Shown here piece by piece: positions 17,656 through 23,400 of a stretch of DNA of 23,400 nt. The notes beneath the pieces are model-generated. The model did not search any database. It was not told the DNA's origin and saw nothing but the letters and a program-made list of their open reading frames with translations. The stretch spans positions 1 through 23,400 of the forward strand of contig MLAK01000962.1 in assembly GCA_001839685.1 (NCBI GenBank), in the 5' to 3' direction. The first letter of the stretch is position 1. The number at the start of each line of letters is the position of its first letter. A program made the position numbers and the translations under genes. Origin of the DNA: Tritrichomonas foetus (Eukaryota > Parabasalia > Tritrichomonadida > Tritrichomonadidae).

Positions 17656-19383
17656 CTATACAAACTCTTTTTTATTAGTAACAATTGTTGTTTTAAGTTT
17701 TTCTACAATTGGATTCCATGTTTCAAGGAAAGTATCAAGTTCCAATTCTGTAGGCTGATCTCTTAAGAGATCATGACATAATACAGTTGGACAAAACTTT
17801 TCACGACCCCAACAAGTGATTAAAGTTGGATTTGACACAACATTTGGTGGCTTTTTATTCATTACTGGATGGTATTCGACACCAGCACAGTCTGCAGCAG
17901 TGTGATACCAATTCCTACATGAATACTTATAAGGAAGAAGTTCAACTAAATGAGTTGTATGATTTTCTTTTGATTCAGCCATCCATAAAACATGTGCAAG
18001 ACCACTTCCATGAAGTCCAACAAGAGCTGATGCCTTAGAAATCAATTTAATTTGGTCATCTACATCCATTAAATGTAGCAAAGTTCTTTCAATGTTACAA
18101 AATGGACATGTTTCAACCATTAGTTGATAAATTTCTTGAATATTTTGAACATTACGAGAATTAGGTCCTCTATCAATTAAAATAACAAGTGGCTTTTCAT
18201 TTTTCCCGATTTCATCACTTGGTATGTTTAATTCTCTAAGTATATCTTCGCGTAAACCTAAAGCTGTAGATCGATTAAAGTTATATTGGAATGATATAGA
18301 ATCATCTACAGTGCGTTTTGGATTTGGATTCTTTTCGAGTTTTTCAATACCAAATGTTCCTTTTTGCATCAAAATGGAAGGATTTTCTTCATCAATGATT
18401 TTGACTGGTTGAGAGACAACTCCTTTCATTAAAGCATTGAATGCCCATACACCATCAGATCTTACATATACTCTTCTTGTTACTCTTGAATCACCAGCAT
18501 TCAGCATACGAATAAAGCTATATAAAGGTATCAAAAAGTCAAACGCAAAATGCCAAAGCATGTAATAATTATGAAAATCGCCATAAATGTAACAAAAATC
18601 AGTAACTGTTTCAAGATCACGGGGAACTGTGCTTGCCTTGAACTGAATGACAATAGGCTCATTAATGAAACGATCATTTTCTTTATCAAAAGGTGGTGCG
18701 CGTGGCCCTGGAACGAGAAACGGCTCAGGAACAGAAAAATGTGCTGGTGAAAAGAAGAAAAAGTGTGTATCAAAATATGCGATATTTCGAAATTCACACC
18801 ATCTGGTTTCAAATACTTTTTTATGATGACATCGCATTTTAGAATAATCATTACCGATTACATCTAATTCGAAATCTTTTGATTCCATTTCAATGATATA
18901 TTTTGAAAGAATATGTGGTCGCAAAGATTCAAGAGTTGGTGGAAGGTTAGTTTTTGGAGCAGCACAAAATAAATTTGATGAATAATTGTCAATAATTGGT
19001 AGAAAGAATTTGATGCTTAAAGATGAGGGTGTATTGCCTACAATAATTCCTGATCCAAGAGGGAAAAAAATATCGGAAGTTAACCATTTTGTTGCTAATG
19101 CGAAATGTGATAAAATTATTGATTCATTTTTTGTCGGCATTCCACTGTCAAAATGAATTGTTACAACTTCACCTTTCACCGAAATATCTTTGATTTTTTC
19201 GCAAATTGATGGAAATGAAGGAACTTTGTAAAGGATTATCGTATCGGTGTCAGAATTATCGATTTTTTGGCTTACTGGAAATGGAAAATAGTTAATAATG
19301 CAATAATCAACAACCGAGAAAGAAATTAGGAAATAGAGAACGAAAAGAAACACCTGTTTTCTCTTAACTCCTAATTTCTTCAT
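17656..19383 (-). CDS. GT61-family-like glycosyltransferase, type II membrane protein
   Basis: The protein is 575 aa from the ATG at 19383; the open frame extends to a GTG at 19431, which is not accepted as a start. A short basic cytoplasmic tail MKKLGVKRK precedes a single hydrophobic segment (about residues 10-33), giving the type II topology of Golgi or ER glycosyltransferases. The lumenal part shows GT61 (DUF563) features: NYYMLWHFAFDFLIPLY near 265, PLVILIDRGPNSRNVQ near 395, and the hallmark ALVGLHGSGLAHVLWM near 455 followed by VELLP and an N-W-Y-H-T-A-A segment. The family includes EOGT, POMGNT2 and plant xylosyltransferases, which add GlcNAc or xylose to proteins or glycans. Donor and acceptor cannot be read here; a role in surface glycoconjugate synthesis is inference. 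Confidence 0.85.
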   Translation of the reverse strand: MKKLGVKRKQVFLFVLYFLISFSVVDYCIINYFPFPVSQKIDNSDTDTIILYKVPSFPSICEKIKDISVKGEVVTIHFDSGMPTKNESIILSHFALATKWLTSDIFFPLGSGIIVGNTPSSLSIKFFLPIIDNYSSNLFCAAPKTNLPPTLESLRPHILSKYIIEMESKDFELDVIGNDYSKMRCHHKKVFETRWCEFRNIAYFDTHFFFFSPAHFSVPEPFLVPGPRAPPFDKENDRFINEPIVIQFKASTVPRDLETVTDFCYIYGDFHNYYMLWHFAFDFLIPLYSFIRMLNAGDSRVTRRVYVRSDGVWAFNALMKGVVSQPVKIIDEENPSILMQKGTFGIEKLEKNPNPKRTVDDSISFQYNFNRSTALGLREDILRELNIPSDEIGKNEKPLVILIDRGPNSRNVQNIQEIYQLMVETCPFCNIERTLLHLMDVDDQIKLISKASALVGLHGSGLAHVLWMAESKENHTTHLVELLPYKYSCRNWYHTAADCAGVEYHPVMNKKPPNVVSNPTLITCWGREKFCPTVLCHDLLRDQPTELELDTFLETWNPIVEKLKTTIVTNKKEFV

Positions 19384-19406
19384 TCGCACCGATTTGGCCT
19401 TTAATT

Positions 19407-19413
19407 GACCGTT
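19407..19413 (-). promoter_or_regulatory. Shared promoter 7-mer AACGGTC (GT61 gene)
   Basis: AACGGTC on the minus strand, 24-30 bases upstream of the ATG at 19383. It runs into TCAAT, a near-Initiator with A+1 at 19406, one base off the TCAYW consensus. If transcription began further upstream, an ATG at 19418 would open a five-codon upstream ORF ending at 19401. Confidence 0.45.
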
Positions 19414-19498
19414 ACCATTTATTTTTTTCACCTATAACCACAATTAGTTGAGTAAATGAAACTTTTTCAATAATAATATTCAAAGTATTCTGAAGAAA

Positions 19499-19631
19499 AT
19501 ATTGAAAAAAGTTTGACACATTGCTATCAAAAAAAAGAAAAAAAAAAAAAAAAAAAAATTCAAAGATAAGAATGGAGTTGAGCAATCAAAACAACAATTT
19601 AATCATAAGAAAGATATCATATTGAAAAAAG
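19499..19631. repeat. 13-bp direct repeats flanking a poly(A) tract
   Basis: ATATTGAAAAAAG occurs at 19499-19511 and again at 19619-19631, exactly 120 bases apart. Between them lies an A-rich run at 19529-19558, interrupted by one G at 19537 and including 21 consecutive A. The tract is not at the edge of the interval, so it does not have the usual shape of a retroposed copy with target duplication. Confidence 0.5.
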
Positions 19632-19635
19632 CAAC

Positions 19636-21669
19636 TTATAAATCATAGTTTTTCAAAGTTACACCCACTTCACTTCGTCTTGGTCTATGGTGAGATCTGA
19701 CAGTATCATCAGTATCAGGAGATGATTCATTGGATGATGGTCGAGAAATATTCCTTACAGGTGTGGTACTAGAATCTTTTAATGATTCATTCTTTAGTCT
19801 TGAAATTTCAAGTCTAAATCCACTTGCAACATCAAAAGCAGATGTTAATTTCTGCTTTAATTCATTAATTTCAGAATTGTGACGAACTTTTGATTCGGCA
19901 ATGTATTTTTTGAGAGCACTTAGTTCGAGTTCTTTTTGCTGATTAATTTTCTTAATTTCAGCGAGTTTTTGTTCTTGTTGATCATATTTGAATCGACTTT
20001 CAAGAATGAATTGAACAACATCTTCTTCATATTTAGTTTGGCTTTTGGCCAATCTTTCTGTTAAAGCATTATTTTCTTTCGTGAGCTTCCGAACAATTGT
20101 TTTCATTTTCTCTTCATTTTTAACAGACTCCTCAAGAGCACGATGAATATCATTACTTTTACGTTCAGCCTTTTCATAATCCGCTTGAAGTTTGGAAATT
20201 TCTTCTGCCATTGATTGTGCTTTCTCTAAAAGTTCAATGTTGGCTTCATGTGGTAAATTCACTGGTTTATAAGGAATATGTTTTCCGATTGTTGAAGAAA
20301 TATGCAAATTACTCCTGCGTTGATTACGCCTATTCCTTAATGATCTACACCATTTCTGATAAGTCTGTTGCCTGATATCAAACTCTTTTTGTTTTGTATA
20401 TAGAGTACAAAGTCTGTTTAAGTTATGAATTTTAATGAAAAGGGATTTCCATTTTTGAAAAGTTTGTGATAAAACACGCTTAGAGTAATAAAATGATAGG
20501 ATATATTCAATATCAAATTGCTTTGATTCTGAATACTGTTGTGGAATGGCACTTTGTGGAGAAGGCGATAATGTCATTCCATTTTCTGTCATGTTTTCCA
20601 TTATACTATCACTAGAACTTGAAGTATCATTCATTTTACTGATATATTCCGAATCAAATAATGATCTTGTTGCTTCTTCAGGTAATGGTTGAATAACATT
20701 ATGATCATGGGTGGGTGGTGTCATTTGTTTGATAACATTTTCTCTTGGTGTTGCTGTCTTATTTTTATCTGTAACAGCTTTTGTTTGATTCTTAATGACA
20801 CTTCTTGGAGTAGATTTAATCTGATTTTCTGAAGGACGAGAAACTGGTGTTTTCTTACGATTAGAGTTTGTTGATGTGGTATTTTTTTGATCAACAGAAA
20901 TAGAATGATTGTATTGTTTCATAAGTGAAGTCAAGTTATTTTCCAATTCAGTTAACACTTGATTTTGAACTGACTCGATTTGATCATAAATTTGATTCCA
21001 TTTACTAAGTGATGTTCCAGATTCTTTTGTCTTCAATTCTAGAGCAACTTCTCTCATTCTATCAAACTTTTCATTTTGTTCATCAACCGAAAAATTGTAT
21101 GAATCAAAATCGCGTGTCTTTAAAGATTGTTGAACTAATTGAATCCAATTTTGATTTTTCTGACCAGAAAACTTGCTTATGTCTTCAAGTTCTTGAATTT
21201 TCATTTCATTTGCACATAGCAATTTTAATCTTTCAATATCATATTTGACAATTTGATCAGCATTATTTTTAAGCTTTTCTGGTACATTTTTTCCATCAAA
21301 TATTTTTAAAGTGGGAACAGCTGCAAAAACATGCTGTTGGTAATATGGAAGTTGTGTAATTGGGTTTCCTTCCATGTTAATTGTCTCTAAATACCTTAAT
21401 CCTTTGAGATATTTAATTTCACTGATTGATTGAATTTCATTGTACGAAATTGATAAAATTTTAAGGACTGTGAAATCTTCAATTCCTTTCAATGAAGTAA
21501 TAAGGTTTGTTGATATAAAAAGTTTTTCGATTGATGAACTTTGATCAAATTTTCCAATTTCTGTGATTCCTTTATTAGCACATCTTATGACTTTGCCTTC
21601 GACTTTGCTTTGTCCAGATTGTATTGATGAGTTAAGTGTATAGCGAGGCCGAGAGTTCGATTTCAACAT
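19636..21669 (-). CDS. LRR, Sfi1-like and coiled-coil protein (centrosomal type)
   Basis: The protein is 677 aa, from an ATG 6 bases after an Initiator. Residues about 25-130 hold SDS22-type leucine-rich repeats (IEKLFISTNLITSLKGIEDF, then LKILSISYNEIQSI, then LETINMEGNPITQLP), closing with the LRR cap Y-x-x-H-V...P-x-L-K-x-x-D-G. Residues about 255-380 are polar, with TPR and SR motifs that may be phosphorylated. Residues about 395-445 carry two Sfi1-like motifs, TFQKWKSLF near 402 and TYQKWCRSL near 435, about 33 residues apart, which in Sfi1 bind centrin. Residues about 470-640 are a long coiled coil, and the tail is basic and polar. The same LRR plus coiled-coil plan occurs in LRRCC1, CEP97 and centriolin at centrosomes and basal bodies. 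A flagellar basal-body role is inference. Confidence 0.8.
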   Translation of the reverse strand: MLKSNSRPRYTLNSSIQSGQSKVEGKVIRCANKGITEIGKFDQSSSIEKLFISTNLITSLKGIEDFTVLKILSISYNEIQSISEIKYLKGLRYLETINMEGNPITQLPYYQQHVFAAVPTLKIFDGKNVPEKLKNNADQIVKYDIERLKLLCANEMKIQELEDISKFSGQKNQNWIQLVQQSLKTRDFDSYNFSVDEQNEKFDRMREVALELKTKESGTSLSKWNQIYDQIESVQNQVLTELENNLTSLMKQYNHSISVDQKNTTSTNSNRKKTPVSRPSENQIKSTPRSVIKNQTKAVTDKNKTATPRENVIKQMTPPTHDHNVIQPLPEEATRSLFDSEYISKMNDTSSSSDSIMENMTENGMTLSPSPQSAIPQQYSESKQFDIEYILSFYYSKRVLSQTFQKWKSLFIKIHNLNRLCTLYTKQKEFDIRQQTYQKWCRSLRNRRNQRRSNLHISSTIGKHIPYKPVNLPHEANIELLEKAQSMAEEISKLQADYEKAERKSNDIHRALEESVKNEEKMKTIVRKLTKENNALTERLAKSQTKYEEDVVQFILESRFKYDQQEQKLAEIKKINQQKELELSALKKYIAESKVRHNSEINELKQKLTSAFDVASGFRLEISRLKNESLKDSSTTPVRNISRPSSNESSPDTDDTVRSHHRPRRSEVGVTLKNYDL

Positions 21670-21672
21670 TTT

Positions 21673-21677
21673 AATGA
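21673..21677 (-). promoter_or_regulatory. Initiator (TCATT) of the LRR gene
   Basis: Minus-strand TCATT places A+1 at 21675, 6 bases before the ATG at 21669. A TCATC directly upstream is a weaker match. Confidence 0.6.
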
Positions 21678-21700
21678 TGAATTTATAAACGTAACAAGGT

Positions 21701-21707
21701 GACCGTT
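21701..21707 (-). promoter_or_regulatory. Shared promoter 7-mer AACGGTC (LRR gene)
   Basis: AACGGTC on the minus strand lies 32-38 bases upstream of the ATG and about 26 bases upstream of A+1 at 21675. Confidence 0.5.
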
Positions 21708-21964
21708 TAACAATTTTACTTACAACTTCAGAAAAGTTTGAATTTGCAAAGTTAGCAAATAGAAAATACAGTCAACTTATATGTAAAAATAATTCTAATC
21801 ATGCTTTTTAAATCTCTTAATATTATCACTTTATTTGAAAAATGAGAAAATTCATATTTCGTCTCATATCATTGAATACGATAATCAATCAATAGAACTT
21901 TTATCATTAAAAACCAATTTTTTATAAACTATTTTCATTTTTGTAATATAATATTTAGGATCTC
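21708..21964. other. Upstream region of the LRR gene
   Basis: AT-rich, without open frames. It holds CAACTTAT at 21773-21780, the same 8-mer that is repeated three times upstream of the ASH gene, here about 104 bases before the LRR gene's ATG. Confidence 0.35.
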
Positions 21965-22046
21965 TAGGGCCAGTGCTTTTTCAAACATCATTTTGTACTA
22001 TCGAATTCCAACTCGGTGAATGGTATTCAGTGTTTTACTGGCTCTA
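21965..22046. repeat. 82-bp TA-flanked palindromic unit
   Basis: TAGGGCCAGT (21965-21974) pairs with ACTGGCTCTA (22037-22046) over ten positions, with one G-U pair. A second, nested arm pairs GAATTCC with GGTATTC, six of seven positions. Base content is richer in G and C than the flanks. The ends begin and finish with TA, as expected of a Tc1/mariner-type MITE with TA target duplication, but a folded non-coding RNA is equally possible. It does not match a tRNA: no proper T-arm or box A is seen. Confidence 0.5.
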
Positions 22047-22143
22047 TCAAACCTTAATTATATTTGGAAATTATACAAAGGATTAATTGATTTTTGTTAA
22101 CCAAAAAATATTTGAATAAAATAAAAAAAAAATAAACATTATA
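22047..22143. other. 3' flank of the EDC4-like gene
   Basis: Short AT-rich stretch downstream of the - strand gene ending at 22144; no feature beyond A-rich and T-rich runs. Confidence 0.35.
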
Positions 22144-22719
22144 TTATTCTTTAAAATCTAACAAAAGAGATCTAACTAAGTGGAGAACCATTCGAGCTTC
22201 CGGTTTTTCAATTTTTGAAACACCATTTCCAACATCTTGAAGAACCGCTGGAGCTGCTTCTCGAATATGTCTGTCTTGTGTGTCAAAATCAAGTAATGCT
22301 TTTTCTACCCAAATAACAAACTGCGGCTGTTCTGAAATAAAATGAGATATCTGTGATAGAAATTCTAAAAGAACAATCGTTTTCTGTTGCGCGGCTGGAA
22401 TGAAAAAATCGTCCGGATTATTTGAAATCATGAAATTACATAATGTTTCGATATTGTTGGCGGCAATTGCTTTTTCAAAAGGATTGAGAGCAATTTCGGC
22501 AAAAGCGACCTTGCATGCGTTTAATCTATTATTATATTCGTTCATCAATTTGTTCAGGGAAACGATATTGCTCGTCACCGTAAAACTTAATTGATCCAAA
22601 TTTTTGGAAAGTTCTGAAGTATTGCTTTTGACCATGTTTTTAAATGATGAAGCTGATTTAATTTGTGTCATCAGAGTTTGGAGTTCGTCCATTGGATTCG
22701 CTTTTACATCGTTCTCCAT
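22144..22719 (-). CDS. Small helical protein resembling the EDC4/Ge-1 C-terminal domain
   Basis: The protein is 191 aa. Residues about 1-75 are a helical, possibly coiled-coil lead. From about residue 79, PFEKAIAANNIETLCNFM is followed by TIVLLEFLSQISHFI, WVEKALLDFDTQDRHIRE and APAVLQDV. This order fits the C-terminal alpha-helical domain of EDC4 (Ge-1/Hedls/VCS): an F..A...ND/NN helix, an LL..L.Q.S helix, then W/Y.E.A+..LD...I+.H/E and VL..V. In animals and plants that domain follows a WD40 propeller and a long linker and serves P-body targeting in mRNA decapping. Here it stands alone, with no WD40 in this window. The nearest Initiator-like site is TCACC with A+1 at 22736, 17 bases upstream, imperfect in the last base. 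The family call rests on reading the pattern by eye. Confidence 0.6.
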   Translation of the reverse strand: MENDVKANPMDELQTLMTQIKSASSFKNMVKSNTSELSKNLDQLSFTVTSNIVSLNKLMNEYNNRLNACKVAFAEIALNPFEKAIAANNIETLCNFMISNNPDDFFIPAAQQKTIVLLEFLSQISHFISEQPQFVIWVEKALLDFDTQDRHIREAAPAVLQDVGNGVSKIEKPEARMVLHLVRSLLLDFKE

Positions 22720-22733
22720 TTTCTTTCTATTTT

Positions 22734-22746
22734 GGTGAAATTCACC
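22734..22746. promoter_or_regulatory. 13-bp palindrome at the EDC4-like promoter
   Basis: GGTGAAATTCACC is a perfect palindrome around a central A. It overlaps the imperfect Initiator TCACC (minus strand, A+1 at 22736) of the gene starting at 22719, so it may be a dyad binding site or chance. Confidence 0.3.
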
Positions 22747-23091
22747 ATTAAGTGAAAATCGAATATATTTTCAACGCATATTTGGCCACATCATATAAAA
22801 AGTTGCAAACGTTACAGATAAAGTTTTTTTTTTTGTTCTCCATGATGAGCCTGATAAGAAAATCAAAGAGTAGATAAATTATGAACAAGTAAATACTTCT
22901 AATTCACCTCCGTTAATTGAAATCTTATTCACACCACAAAATTTCTCTCTCTGTCATTAGATTCAAAATGCGATTGATTTTCTCGTGAACACTTTTCTTT
23001 AATTTGACGTTTCATTTGACCTTAAATGTTCACGATGTAAATGTGTGAGAAAGTATCTAAAAAAAAATATTGGCACGAAATTTAATTATAT
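22747..23091. other. Intergenic region with a 9-bp inverted repeat
   Basis: No gene is supported. TCGTGAACA (22983-22991) and TGTTCACGA (23027-23035) are exact inverse complements 35 bases apart. A T-run lies near 22826-22836 and an A-run near 23059-23067. Confidence 0.4.
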
Positions 23092-23307
23092 CTATTTTCC
23101 TCCCTCGCCATAATTAACTTTTTGTGTACTTTTGAGATTGGCATAAATTTTGCGCGGGAAAATTACTTCTCTCAATTTCTCCTTGACAAAGCTTGCAGGG
23201 GATTCTAATTCTGGCTCAGAGTTAAAATCCGTTCCGACCTGCATGTAATGAAGGGGAGTTTTTGAAGAGAGGTCACGGTTTTGGTTGCACCAAGCATTTC
23301 TTATCAT
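23092..23307 (-). CDS. Small orphan protein, 71 aa
   Basis: A complete open frame from an ATG at 23307 to a TAG at 23092. The base composition is clearly less AT-rich than the flanking DNA, and the translation is balanced and polar (PLHYMQVGTDFNSEPELE, then SFVKEKLREVIFPRKIYANL), which favours a real gene. There is no signal peptide, membrane span or recognised domain, and the tail is Gly-rich and basic. No exact Initiator is seen just upstream. It could be a small free protein, or the end of a larger one whose upstream part lies beyond an unseen intron; no trichomonad splice signal is visible. Confidence 0.5.
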   Translation of the reverse strand: MIRNAWCNQNRDLSSKTPLHYMQVGTDFNSEPELESPASFVKEKLREVIFPRKIYANLKSTQKVNYGEGGK

Positions 23308-23376
23308 TTAAATATTTTAAAATTTTGGCATCCTAATCTTTTAGATGGGTGAATTGTTTAAAACCCTTTGGTTCGA

Positions 23377-23400
23377 TTTTTTTTTTTTTTTTTTTTTTTT
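23377..23400. repeat. T homopolymer at the window edge
   Basis: At least 24 consecutive T run off the right end of the window. The length is unreliable in most sequencing, and it may mark a contig end. Confidence 0.8.

Noticed and set aside
18531..18851. 106-codon minus-strand frame within the GT61 gene
   Set aside because: It overlaps the conserved GT61 frame out of phase and is hydrophobic by composition.
22400..22594. 64-codon + frame inside the EDC4-like gene
   Set aside because: It is the shadow of the minus-strand gene, with no promoter signal.
23370..23400. tRNA from a GGTTCGA T-loop-like string
   Set aside because: The required CC after the T-loop, the acceptor stem and box A are missing; it runs into the T homopolymer.

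Overview
The window looks like a stretch of a flagellated parabasalid (trichomonad) nuclear genome, most plausibly Tritrichomonas or a relative; the genus is inference. The reasons are strong AT richness, long uninterrupted reading frames in the standard code with no visible introns, short gaps between genes, and trichomonad-type Initiators (TCA+1 followed by a pyrimidine and A/T) 6-28 bases upstream of the ATG in at least five genes. I see no rRNA, tRNA, CRISPR array or intact transposon.

Layout. One large gene is on the + strand (236-5665): an ASH/MSP-repeat protein of the hydin/CFAP type, expected at the axoneme or basal body. It converges tail to tail, 119 bases apart, with a run of eight genes that all lie on the - strand: a RasGAP-like protein (5785-8643), a LENG8/Thp3-type SAC3 protein (10016-12118), a helical-repeat protein with an acidic Ser-rich tail and unusually biased codons (13419-15455), an unrecognised helical protein (15875-17335), a GT61-like type II glycosyltransferase (17656-19383), an LRR/Sfi1-like/coiled-coil protein of centrosomal type (19636-21669), a small protein resembling the C-terminal domain of the decapping scaffold EDC4/Ge-1 (22144-22719), and a 71-residue orphan (23092-23307). 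A broken open frame (9129-9728, +) and a 17-bp minisatellite (12625-12844) lie in the two largest gaps.

The genes do not form one pathway. Two are probably cytoskeletal (ASH repeats; LRR/Sfi1/coiled coil), two concern mRNA fate (SAC3/LENG8; EDC4-like) and one acts in the secretory pathway (GT61). The most informative non-coding signals are in the promoters: a 7-mer GACCGTT/AACGGTC close upstream of four consecutive genes, Initiators that reassign several start codons, and a GATAAGTTG/CAACTTATC palindrome cluster before the ASH gene. A TA-flanked 82-bp palindromic unit lies upstream of the LRR gene. Family calls come from reading motifs by eye; no database search was run.
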